From Roseiarcus sp963783175 (lineage in GTDB: Bacteria > Pseudomonadota > Alphaproteobacteria > Rhizobiales > Beijerinckiaceae), in contig CAWANG010000007.1 of assembly GCA_963783175.1 (NCBI GenBank), positions 154,398 through 218,397 of the forward strand: a stretch of 64,000 nt of DNA. The letters run 5' to 3'. Each line of letters begins with the position of its first letter. Positions within the stretch are counted from its first letter, which is position 1. The translations under genes were made by a program, and so were the position numbers. The notes beneath the pieces were generated by a model, which worked only from the letters and a program-made list of their open reading frames with translations, was not told the DNA's origin and made no database searches. This document shows, piece by piece, positions 36,921 to 45,925 of the stretch.

Positions 36921-37719
36921 GGCGTTGTCACGCGAACTGAATTTAGCGGTGCGCAATTTGGAAGTGCCAACTCGGGCTCAGGCCGCGGTTGCGGCTCGCC
37001 AAGTCCGGAACGCTTCCTCTCGGAGGACGCGGAGCGTGCGGCGGGAGGTGAGATGGCGCTGGACGTTGAAGGTGTTGAGGACTACGGCGTGAACAGATAG
37101 GAATCGCTGGGCTGATCCAGGCGATTTGAAGCGCTGCATCTTGCGCTCCCGTCGTCGTGTCGGCTGATGAGAATTCTCAACCCGATTGTTCTTGCGCAAG
37201 TCCTGCACGTGGAGAGCCGACAATCCCATTTGGGACTTTGCCGCGCCGTAAGAGCGCAGTTTGTCGGTCACCAGCACATCGGGCGCGAAGCCTTGTTCCT
37301 TGAGCAGCTTGCGAATCAGTTTCACGGCTGCAGCCTTATCGCGCCGTGGTTGCACCAGCAGGTCGAGAACCTCGCCTTCGTCGTCAACGGCCCGCCAGAG
37401 CCAGAACCGCCGCCCCGCGATCGATACGGCCATCTCGTCGAGATGCCAGCGCGACGCTGGCCGCGGACGCCGACGGCGAAGTTCTCGCGCGAACAGAGGC
37501 CCGAACTTCAAGACCCAGCGTCGCACCGTTTCGTAGGAGACATCCAGCCCACGCTCCGCGAGCAGATCTTCGACGTCGAGATAGCTGAGCGCGAAGCGCA
37601 CATAGAGCCAAACGGCGTACCGGATGACCACGGGAGGGAACTGATGGCGCGCGAACGAGATCGTCATGCGCAATCTTACCTGGTGCGCCGAGACGCGCTA
37701 CCGTTCGCGTGACAATGCC
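36921..37719 (-). mobile_element. IS6-family insertion sequence (about 799 bp)
   Basis: Inverted ends GGCRTTGTCACGCGAAC at 36921-36937 and, reversed, at 37703-37719. It encloses one transposase. The 8 bp on either side (GCTGCGCA and GGGAAGGC) do not match, so the usual target duplication is absent. This fits replicative transposition with adjacent deletion. It is inserted into an older relative. Confidence 0.8.
36978..37673 (-). CDS. IS6-family transposase (intact)
   Basis: A 231-residue DDE transposase. Helix-turn-helix at about residues 25-60 (YLDVEDLLAERGLDVSYETVRRW). Catalytic residues: Asp in WHLDEMAVSIAG, Asp in VLVTDKLRSYGAA, Glu in NNRVENSHQPTRRRE. The C-terminal dimerisation part ends FRTWRAATAA. 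Length and motifs are normal for the family. Confidence 0.93.
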   Translation of the reverse strand: MRMTISFARHQFPPVVIRYAVWLYVRFALSYLDVEDLLAERGLDVSYETVRRWVLKFGPLFARELRRRRPRPASRWHLDEMAVSIAGRRFWLWRAVDDEGEVLDLLVQPRRDKAAAVKLIRKLLKEQGFAPDVLVTDKLRSYGAAKSQMGLSALHVQDLRKNNRVENSHQPTRRRERKMQRFKSPGSAQRFLSVHAVVLNTFNVQRHLTSRRTLRVLREEAFRTWRAATAA

Positions 37720-37734
37720 GGGAAGGCTGTTACG

Positions 37735-38175
<441 letters not shown>

Positions 38176-38424
38176 GGGGCGGAAACAGACATGCTCGGCC
38201 TAACGTCACCGCGCCACACTTCGACTCTACCGGCACCAGGCGGCCACCTGAAAGGATGGATCAGGCTAAGGTTCCTCGAACTTAAGGAGCCTGCCATGGA
38301 TGAATTCAGAATTCGGATGGTTCCAACGCCTTGGAACAAGGGCAAACTTGTTGGTCAGAAAGCACCGCTCAAACTCAGGGAAATTTGGGCTATCTGGTCT
38401 GCTGCCGGTTCCGTGGACAGGCAG

Positions 38425-39291
38425 TTAAGCTAGTCCGACCTTCCTTTCGAACTCAACCGGGCTGAGGTAGCCGATGGTCGAGTGCCTGCGGATGGTGTTG
38501 TAGAACCTCTCGATGTAGTCGAACACGTCGGCCCTGGCGGCGTCCCGCGTCCGGTATAACTTGCTGCCAATCCGCTCGGTTTTCAGCGACGAGAAGAAGC
38601 TTTCCATGGCGGCGTTGTCCCAGACGTTTCCCGAACGGCTCATCGAGCAATCAACGCCATTGTCGGCCATCAGCCGCTGGAACTGCTCGCTCGTATATTG
38701 GCTGCCCCGGTCAGAGTGATGCAACAGCGCATCCGGGCGACCGCGCCGCCAGATCGCCATCATCGGCGCATCCGTGACGAGTTGCGCATTCATCTCGGCT
38801 TTCATCGACCAGCCGACGACGCGGCGCGAAAACAGGTCGATTACGGCGGCGACGTAGAGCCAGCCCTCGGCTGTCCAGACATAGGTGAAGTCGGCGATCC
38901 ATTTACGGTTGGGCTGGTACGCCGTAAACTGGCGATCGAGCACATTCGGCGCGATCGCCGAAGCCGAACGTTCGCCATCGTCCTTTGGCAAAGCGCGCCT
39001 GCGCGGCCGCGCCCGCAACGCCTGAGCGCGCATCAGGCGTTCGATCTTGTGCAGACCGCACGAAAAGCCGGCTTCCAGCACGTCGCGCCAGACCCGACGT
39101 GCGCCATAGGTGCGTGCGCTTGCCACGAAGCTCGCCCTTACCGCCGGCATGATCGCTTCGTCCTCTCGCGAGCGCGCGCAGAGGCTGCGTTTCAGCCAAG
39201 CATGGAAGCCAGACCTCGATACGCCGAGCGCTTCGCAAAGCCATGCCACCGGCCAGACGGAACGGTGCTTCGCAATGAAGCCGAACTTCAT
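38425..39291 (-). CDS. IS3-family transposase OrfB, DDE catalytic subunit (copy 2)
   Basis: Same product as copy 1 with intact DDE residues (IADFTYVW, HHSDRGSQYTS, AAMESFFSSLK). The ATG overlaps the OrfA stop; the active form is expected to be the OrfAB fusion. Confidence 0.95.
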   Translation of the reverse strand: MKFGFIAKHRSVWPVAWLCEALGVSRSGFHAWLKRSLCARSREDEAIMPAVRASFVASARTYGARRVWRDVLEAGFSCGLHKIERLMRAQALRARPRRRALPKDDGERSASAIAPNVLDRQFTAYQPNRKWIADFTYVWTAEGWLYVAAVIDLFSRRVVGWSMKAEMNAQLVTDAPMMAIWRRGRPDALLHHSDRGSQYTSEQFQRLMADNGVDCSMSRSGNVWDNAAMESFFSSLKTERIGSKLYRTRDAARADVFDYIERFYNTIRRHSTIGYLSPVEFERKVGLA

Positions 39292-39578
39292 GTCAACTCC
39301 CTCGCGAAGTAGGCTGCGGCCTTTTTTAGGATGTCGCGCTCCGCCTTGAGCTTTGCGACCTCGCGCCTGAGCCGGTCGATCTCCAGTTGCTCGGGCTTCA
39401 TCTGACCGTGCCCCGGGAAGGCCTGCTTCGGATCCGCACCCAACTCTCTCACCCACTTGCGAAGAACGTTCTCGTGGACGTCAATGTCCCGAGACGCCTG
39501 CGCCACGCTCACGCCTCGTTCGCGCACCAGGCGGACGGCCTCGATCTTGAACTCTCGACTGAACTTGCGCCTCTGCAT
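39288..39578 (-). CDS. IS3-family transposase OrfA (copy 2)
   Basis: A 96-residue helix-turn-helix subunit identical to copy 1 except the next-to-last residue (Leu for Ser, ARELT against AREST). The A6G slippery site (39321-39327) is conserved. Confidence 0.93.
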   Translation of the reverse strand: MQRRKFSREFKIEAVRLVRERGVSVAQASRDIDVHENVLRKWVRELGADPKQAFPGHGQMKPEQLEIDRLRREVAKLKAERDILKKAAAYFARELT

Positions 39579-40208
39579 CGCTTGCCTCCGGCTTCCTGAA
39601 ACACCCTATCTCGGTGTCCACGGAACCGGCAGCAGGCCAATCCGTGTCCGGCTTCAAGTCTTTTGCCGAACGCGGGAATTAGCGCTGTTCGATCTTGGCA
39701 TCGATAGCAAGTTGCGGGCCTGCGACCTGCTCAAGTTAAGAGTTCGAGATGTTTGTCCGGCGAGCGCGTCGCTGCGCGCGCGATCGTGGTCCAACAAAAG
39801 ACTTCAAGACCCGTGCAGTTCGAGATCACGGAGTCGACAAGGACCGCTTTAGCCGACTGGACGAGGCTGTCAGGTCTCGTGTCCGATGACTTTCTTTTCC
39901 CAAGTCGGGTTCAGGCGTCGCCTCATTTGAGCACCCGACAATACGCTAGGATTGTGGATTCCTGGGTCGAGGAAATCGGTCTTGATCCGGCGGCTTACGG
40001 AACCCATTCCATCCGCCGAACCAAGCCGTCCTTGATCTATCGGCGGACCAAGAATCTGCGCGCTGTGCAGCTCCTGTTAGGCCACATGAAGCTCGAGAGC
40101 ACGGTTCGCTACCTTGGCATCGAGGTAGAGGATGCCTTGGAGTTGGCGGAGCAAACAGACGTGTAACTCTGGCCCGGCTGGGCCGCATTGATCGCAAATT
40201 GCGGAATT

Positions 40209-41521
40209 TTACGCGGCCGTCGCGATGGGTTTGTCGACCGGCAACGCGCGCTCGCGAAGCGACTCGTAAATGGGCGGGTCTTTGAGCAGGGTTGCCGCCA
40301 GCATGGCCATCGCGCATGCGCATAGCATCGGCAGCAGCATCGTCACGCTCCCGGTCATCTCCGTGGCGAGGACGATTCCGGTGATGGGGGCTCGCACGAC
40401 GCCGGTGAAGAAGGCGGCTATGCCGACGACCGCAAACGCCTCGGGCTGAACATCTATATAAGGGCCCAGGGTGCGGCAGATTGCTCCGCCCAGGAAGCCG
40501 AATTGCGCCCCTAGGACCAGCATCGGGGCAAACAGACCACCCGGAGTTCCGGCTGCGTACGACACCGCGCCGAGCGCAAATCGGATCAGGAAGGCGGCGG
40601 GAATGGCGGCCAGCGGCGCGCTGCCTGTCAGGACACTCTGGGTGATCGCGTCTCCGCCTCCGATCAGGCTCGGCGCGAACCAGCCTAGGCTCCCGACAGC
40701 CGCGCCGACCAAACCGGCACGCAGACCGACATGCGCGAAGATCAAGCGGCGCGCTGCCGCGCGCGTTGCAAGCAGCAATCGGTTATAAGCGACAGCCAAA
40801 AGACCCGCGCGGGCTCCGAACACGAAATAGAGCGGTCTCGTATCAGCGTCACCGTAACCGAGCCCACTAACGTAAAAGTCGGGCGTGTCGCCGAGCAGCA
40901 GGCGCGCTACCCCGAGAGCGGTCGCCGATGCGGCGAGGGCGGCGATGGCGATGCGGCGCTCGAATCGTTGCACCAATTCCTCTAGGACGAAGACGGCGCC
41001 GGCGATCGGCGCGTTGAAGGCAGTCCCGAGGCCCGCGCCGGCTCCGGCCGCAATCAACACCCGGCAGTCCGGCCAGCTTCGGCCGAATATCTTTCCGACG
41101 AGGTGAGCAAGGCTCGCGCCCATCTGGACGGTAGGGCCCTCGCGCCCGAGCGCTAGGCCAGCGCCGATCGCAGGCAGGCCGCCGAAGAACTTGACCGGTA
41201 TCAGGCGAAACGGGATCGGCGGAAGCTCCCCGCGCAAGACGGCTTCGACATGAGGAATGCCGCTTCCCGCCGCGTGGGGGGAGTACCGACGAACCAACCA
41301 AGCGGCAAGCGCGGTCGCGCCCGCGCAAACGGCGACAACCAGCAAGAAGCCGACGGCCTCCTAGCCATGGGCCCATCCGATCAGCGCGTTGCGAAGCTGG
41401 TCCGCCTGCTCGAGGGAGAGCCGGAAGATCGCTCCGACAAGCCCCGCAGCCGCCCGGCGACGAGCGCGAGCAGCGCGAGCGCCAATAGACTTCCCTCGTC
41501 ATGGCCCTCGCCGTTAGTCAT
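40209..41521 (-). pseudogene. ClC-type chloride/proton antiporter, 5' end damaged
   Basis: The 3' 378 codons are intact and carry the ClC filter motifs GSGIP, GREGP (gating Glu) and GGLFAP, plus a proton-site Glu in VLEELVQRF, so it is of the exchanger type. The N-terminal helices are encoded upstream from ATG 41521 (MTNGEGHDEGSLLALALLAL), but two lesions separate them: a missing base in the CCC at 41453-41455 and an in-frame TAG at 41361-41363 within WAHG-stop-EAVGF. A shortened protein starting at TTG 41345 would lack helix A and part of B. Probably inactive unless the lesions are sequence errors. Confidence 0.8.
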
Positions 41522-42154
41522 TGGCTCGCGGTCTCGCCTCCAAGGTTGAGGGTCGACGATCTTGTCCGCCCGGACTGGAATGGTCCAGAGGGTTGGCGAG
41601 CCGTGACCGAGAGCTTTTGCGCGATGGGCTTTCATACCGCCTTGTCGAAAGACCAAAGCCCATCTCGCGCTCCAATGGCTTTTTAGCTCCGCCTCCGGTC
41701 CATCCCGAGGCGATCCTCGTAGGCGCGCTAACCGGTCTTTCGACGTACCGGCAAAATCGGCAACGTCCGCTTAACGTCGACTCCAGCCGTCTGGAGTGCG
41801 CAAATACCCGGTCGTTGCCGGACCCCAGGCAATAGGCCAAGTTGATCCGTCGCCTCGACCTTTGACGTCTAGCAATTGCGGCGCCAGCAAGCTCACGAGA
41901 GGGCCCCAATACGGGCGCTGTCGCGATAGCGCCGATCGTGGGAGGTTGCGTGCAGCCGAGTTCACGAGCTGCTCGTGAGGAGCTCCGGTTTCGACGCTGC
42001 GAACGAAGAGAGCCAGTTGCTGCAACCGGTCATTCATACGCTCACCGCATTCATCTTATACCGATCGCGACGCTGGCGCCGCTTTGGGACAGACCTAACT
42101 CAATTGCTAGCCGTCAAACGGTAGACCGAACTGATGAGAGCAAGGAGCGCGATC
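41522..42154. other. Intergenic region, no gene recognised
   Basis: It contains a stretch at about 41762-41830 (CGTCCGCTTAACGTCGA, then GCGCAAATACCCGGTCGTTG) loosely similar to 43045-43125 in the same orientation, perhaps a degenerate dispersed repeat. Otherwise nothing supported. The 3' end holds the promoter of the SDR gene. Confidence 0.4.
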
Positions 42155-42901
42155 ATGGGCGAGCTGACTGGAAAAGTCGCGATTGTCACAGGAGCCTCGA
42201 AGGGGATCGGTGCGGCCATCGCGCGTACCTTCGCCGCAGCCGGGGCTGCGGTTGCAGTCAATTACGTTTCGAACAGGAGCGACGCCGATCGGGTCGTCGG
42301 CGATATCGTCAAAGCAGGGGGCAAGGCTGTCGCCATCCAGGCCGACGTCGCCAAGCGCGCGGACGTGAAGCGTCTGTTCGCGGAGACCCAGGAGCGGCTC
42401 GGAAGACCCAGCATCCTTGTGAACAACGCCGGCGTCTACAGCTTCGCGCGCCTCGAAGCGGTGACCGAAGAGGATTTTCATCGCCAGTTCAACACCAATG
42501 TTCTGGGCGCGATCCTCGCCACGCAGGAGGCCGTCGACGCTTTCAACGGTTCGGGCGGCAGCGTCATAAACCTCAGCACCATCTCGAGCACGAATCCTTC
42601 GCCGAATAGTCTCATCTATTCGGCGTCCAAGAGCGCGATCGACGCGATCACGCGCGAGCTCGCCGTCGAGTTGGCCGACAGAGGGATCCGCGTCAATGCC
42701 ATCGCGCCAGGCATGACCGAGACCGAAGGCTTTGCAAGCGCGGGCCTGAGCGTCGAGTCGGCGAAGGCGTTGGGCTTCACGCTCCCCATGGGGCGGCTTG
42801 GCCAGCCTGACGATATTGCGCGGGTGGCGCTGTTCCTCGCCTCCGACGAGTCTGCCTGGGTGACCGGCGAGCGCATTTCGGCCTCCGGCGGGCAAAGGTA
42901 G
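42155..42901 (+). CDS. Short-chain dehydrogenase/reductase (FabG-like)
   Basis: A 248-residue classical SDR from ATG 42155, preceded by AAGGAG; a longer start at 42134 is unlikely. NAD(P)-binding TGASKGIG at about residues 12-19, NNAG at about 90, the catalytic Ser in STISS and the YSASK Tyr-Lys pair near residue 155. The residue after the second beta strand region (NYVSNRSDADRV) suggests NADP preference. C-terminal GRLGQPDDIARVALFLASDES is typical. Substrate unknown. It stands alone between decayed sequences and an IS. Confidence 0.9.
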   Translation: MGELTGKVAIVTGASKGIGAAIARTFAAAGAAVAVNYVSNRSDADRVVGDIVKAGGKAVAIQADVAKRADVKRLFAETQERLGRPSILVNNAGVYSFARLEAVTEEDFHRQFNTNVLGAILATQEAVDAFNGSGGSVINLSTISSTNPSPNSLIYSASKSAIDAITRELAVELADRGIRVNAIAPGMTETEGFASAGLSVESAKALGFTLPMGRLGQPDDIARVALFLASDESAWVTGERISASGGQR

Positions 42902-43146
42902 GCCAACCCGCTCGCGAATGCCGGCGCGGCCGACTCAGCCGCGACGCTGCGAGCGCTGCCGGTGCTTGATTGATTGCAACTCGATCGAAGTTCCAGTCCT
43001 CAGTCCGGGAGACAAGCATGCCCCGGTTCTAAACATCTCGACGTCTGCAACGTCCGCTTCACGTCGATTAGAGACGGCGCCTCAAACGTCTCAAATGCGC
43101 AAACAGCGGTCATTCATCGTCGGCTTGGCGAACGGGGAATTTCGAC

Positions 43147-44684
43147 CGATTTCGTTGAAAAACCACGAGCTGGAGCGGAGACGACAGGCGTTGGCGGCGG
43201 TTGGCAGACAAGGAAAGTTGGGTCGCTGCGCCTCAAGCGGCGAAGGTCGGCGGCGGAAGGGGGACGAGCTTGGCCAGTTTCCGCAGATTTTGGGCGGTGG
43301 CCGCTAACAGGAACTCGTCTTTTGCTCCGCTTGGGCCACGGAGGCGCAATCGATCGAGCCTCAGGATGCGCTTGAGGTGGGCAAACAGCATCTCGACCTT
43401 CTTCCGCTCTCGGCGTGAGACGATGTAAGCAGCCGTCTTTGCGATCGCTCGGGCCTTGTCGCGGGCCGCTTCGTAAATCGAAGGTGCGATCTTGCGGGCG
43501 ACGTCGTTGGGGCAGCATTTCGATTTGAGTGGGCAGGCGTCGCAGTCGAACTTGCTGGCCCGATAGCCGATCGTGCCGTTTTTCCTGACGCCGTCGCGCG
43601 GCGTCGAGAAGGCGCGGCGATATCGCTTTAGCTCTTTGCCTTCAGGGCAGACATAGAGGTCTCTTTCTGCATCGAACGCGAAGTCGCTGCGCGAGAAAGT
43701 CCCATCCGTGCGCTCCGACTTGTCGAACACTTTCACGTGCGGCTCGATCCCGCGCTCGTCCACCAGCCAACCAAGCATCTCCGCCGAGCCATAGCTTGCG
43801 TCGGCGGCCAGACGCGACGGAGCGAGGTCGAATTGTTCGGCAGTGCGGTCGAGCATCGTCCTGGCCGCCCCGACCTCCGCCTGACGAATGGCAGTCGTGG
43901 CTTCGACGTCCACGATCACCGCGTGCTTCAGGTCAACAAGGTAATTGTCGGAATAGGCATAGATGGCTGCGCTGTTCGCCGCGGCCGTGTAGCGGGCGGC
44001 AGGATCAGTCGGCGAGATCGCCTTCGGTTCGGCCGGCGTCGCGCCCCCGAAGGCTGCGTCATCGAGAACTGAAAGATATTCGGCGACCGCGCGGCTCGAC
44101 GTTGGATCGAGATCCTCGACCTTGGCCACGCCCCGCCGGCGGTGCGCGTCGGCCACGATCATGCTCGCGTCGACCGCAAACGCCTCGCCGCCGACGAGCC
44201 TTTCCTTCAGGCAGCGCGCCACCACGGTCTCAAACAGCTTGCGCAACAGGTCGCTCTCGCGAAAACGGCCATGCCGGTTCTTCGAGAAGGTCGAATGGTC
44301 GGGAACCTCGCCGTCGAGCCCCAACCGGCAGAACCAACGGTAGGCCAGATTGAGGTGGGCCTCCTCGCATAGCCGCCGTTCAGAGCGCACGCCGAAGCAA
44401 TAGCCGACAATCAGCATCCGGATCATCAGCTCGGGATCGATCGAAGGCCGTCCGACCTCGCTGTAGTAGGGTTCAAGATGCGCCCGAACCTCCGAAAGAT
44501 CGACGAAGCGGTCGATCTTGCGCAAGAGGTGATCGCTCGGGACATGACGCTCAAGGCTGAAGCCGTAGAATAGCGCCTCCTGCATTACCCGCCGCTCGCC
44601 CATCATGGCGTGAGCCCCCAATTCGCTGTGAAAATTGAATCAGCAGCGAGTCGTCGCGGCAAGCGACTTTTTCAACAAAATCGA
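43147..44684 (-). mobile_element. IS1182-type insertion sequence A
   Basis: Ends inferred from a 16-bp inverted repeat with one mismatch (CGATTTCGTTGAAAAA at 43147-43162 and its reverse at 44668-44683). It contains one full transposase. The exact outer boundary is uncertain by a few bases and no target duplication was found. Confidence 0.7.
43233..44621 (-). CDS. IS1182-family DDE transposase (element A)
   Basis: A 462-residue transposase. N-terminal DUF772-type domain (PSIDPELMIRMLIVGYCFGVRSERRLCEE), then GEVPDHSTFSKNR, the first catalytic Asp in FAVDASMIVADAHRR, a central zinc-binding-like segment (CDACPLKSKCCPN), and a C-terminal DDE_Tnp_1_6-type region (RRERKKVEMLFAHLKRILRLDRLRLRG) with the Glu. 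The frame is intact. The start is probably the second or third Met (MMGERRV). Confidence 0.92.
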   Translation of the reverse strand: MGAHAMMGERRVMQEALFYGFSLERHVPSDHLLRKIDRFVDLSEVRAHLEPYYSEVGRPSIDPELMIRMLIVGYCFGVRSERRLCEEAHLNLAYRWFCRLGLDGEVPDHSTFSKNRHGRFRESDLLRKLFETVVARCLKERLVGGEAFAVDASMIVADAHRRRGVAKVEDLDPTSSRAVAEYLSVLDDAAFGGATPAEPKAISPTDPAARYTAAANSAAIYAYSDNYLVDLKHAVIVDVEATTAIRQAEVGAARTMLDRTAEQFDLAPSRLAADASYGSAEMLGWLVDERGIEPHVKVFDKSERTDGTFSRSDFAFDAERDLYVCPEGKELKRYRRAFSTPRDGVRKNGTIGYRASKFDCDACPLKSKCCPNDVARKIAPSIYEAARDKARAIAKTAAYIVSRRERKKVEMLFAHLKRILRLDRLRLRGPSGAKDEFLLAATAQNLRKLAKLVPLPPPTFAA

Positions 44685-44908
44685 CCCGTTGCTGCCCTTC
44701 ACGATCAGCTCCGGTACGGGCGGAGAACGACGGAATCCGGCCGTTCAGGTTCCATGGACCATTAGTCGCCCACGCCGCGTAGGGTCGCTTAGAAGCGGAA
44801 TACCGTCTCACGGGCAAAAGGAATTGCTCGCCGCCACGCAATCGTATTAGACGAGTGGCGCACAAGCTCACTGCAGCATCGCATTTTGTCGACGGAAGCA
44901 TTCGCTTT

Positions 44909-45817
44909 ATGAAGGCGTCATTTCAAACGGTCGATGTCTTCACCGATAGGCAGTTCGGCGGCAACCCCGTGGCGGTCATTCCCGATGCGCGCGGTCTTTC
45001 CGATGCTCAGATGCAGGCCATCGCCAACGAGTTCAATCTTGCCGAGACGACTTTCGTCTTGCCTCCGGCCGATTCTGCAAACACCGCTCGTGTCCGGATT
45101 TTTACGCCTCGCGCCGAGATGCCGTTTGCGGGTCATCCCAACGTCGGCACGGCGTTCGTCCTGGCGCATCAGGACAGGGTTTGCGGCATCCCTTTCGATC
45201 GCGGGAGCATGATCTTCGAGGAGATAGCCGGACTCGTCCGAATGACGATCGACACTGTCGATGGTCTCGTCACGGGAGCGTCTCTAGCCGCACCCCAGCA
45301 ATTCCGGATCATTCGCGATTTCGACGTCGCAATGATCGCGCAAGCGTGCTCGCTCGAGCCGTCGGATATCGAGGTGCGCCGGCATCCGCCCTGCCTTGCC
45401 AGCTGCGGCGCGCCGTTCGTTATAGCCGAAGTACGTGATCGAGCCGCGTTGCGGCGAGCGCAACAGCGCATGGATATCTTTCTGTCGCATTTGCCGCGAG
45501 ACGAGGTGACCGGAATTCATCTGTATGTCGAGGCGGCAGAAGAGGGCGCCGACTTTCAATCGCGAATGTTCGCGCCGTTGCATGGGGTCTTCGAAGACCC
45601 TGCGACCGGCAGCGCAAATGTTGCCCTTATCGGCCTCCTTGCCCATTTGCGGCTTGAATCCTCCCTGCGATTGAAAGCCGGCATTGGACAGGGCGTAGAT
45701 CTGGGACGACCGAGCCTGCTGAGGGCTGTCGCGGAAAAGGTTGACGGCGCAGTCACCGGGACATTCATCGGCGGCGACTGCAAGCCGGTGATGTCCGGCT
45801 GGATCGACCTCCACTAG
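44909..45817 (+). CDS. PhzF-family isomerase/epimerase-like protein
   Basis: A 302-residue PhzF-fold protein from ATG 44909 (MKASFQTVDVFTDRQFGGNP); the longer frame from 44855 adds a non-conserved leader. Duplicated diaminopimelate-epimerase-like halves. The conserved catalytic Glu is in EFNLAETTFVLPP (about residue 45); ARIFTPRAEMPFAGHPNVGTA-like and FEDPATGSANVALIG motifs are present (written here approximately). Substrates of most members are unknown; PhzF itself acts in phenazine synthesis, but no phenazine genes are nearby. Flanked by two IS elements. Confidence 0.9.
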   Translation: MKASFQTVDVFTDRQFGGNPVAVIPDARGLSDAQMQAIANEFNLAETTFVLPPADSANTARVRIFTPRAEMPFAGHPNVGTAFVLAHQDRVCGIPFDRGSMIFEEIAGLVRMTIDTVDGLVTGASLAAPQQFRIIRDFDVAMIAQACSLEPSDIEVRRHPPCLASCGAPFVIAEVRDRAALRRAQQRMDIFLSHLPRDEVTGIHLYVEAAEEGADFQSRMFAPLHGVFEDPATGSANVALIGLLAHLRLESSLRLKAGIGQGVDLGRPSLLRAVAEKVDGAVTGTFIGGDCKPVMSGWIDLH

Positions 45818-45925
45818 CACTACCTAACGCTCCTCGAACAACTTGCCGGCTGATCAGGTGTCGCAGCTACTTCGTCCGCTATCCCGCCAGCTCCCGCCGT
45901 TCGGCCGAGGGCCGCTTTCCGCCGA

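Larger units (their letters stand above)
38395..39639 (-). mobile_element. IS3-family insertion sequence, copy 2 (1245 bp)
   Basis: Same length, ends and genes as copy 1 at 25119-26363. Target duplication ATC (38392-38394 and 39640-39642). In a visual comparison I saw two base differences between the copies (in the OrfA/OrfB overlap and in OrfB), so they separated recently. Confidence 0.95.
38296..40166 (+). pseudogene. Tyrosine recombinase interrupted by IS3 copy 2 and by a frameshift
   Basis: The 5' part (38296-38394, GGAGC site upstream) reads MDEFRIRMVPTPWNKGKLVG and ends LKLREIWAI. After the IS it resumes RVRLQVFCRTRELALFDLGI, containing the core of a phage-type integrase. A missing base near 39755 shifts the frame; the rest reads SGERVAARAIVVQQKTSRPV, then YGTHSIRRTKPSLIYRRTKN and LLLGHMKLESTVRYLGI, carrying the HxxR box and the catalytic Tyr. 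Restored, it is a complete small recombinase of about 200 residues. Twice broken here, so not functional. Confidence 0.8.
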
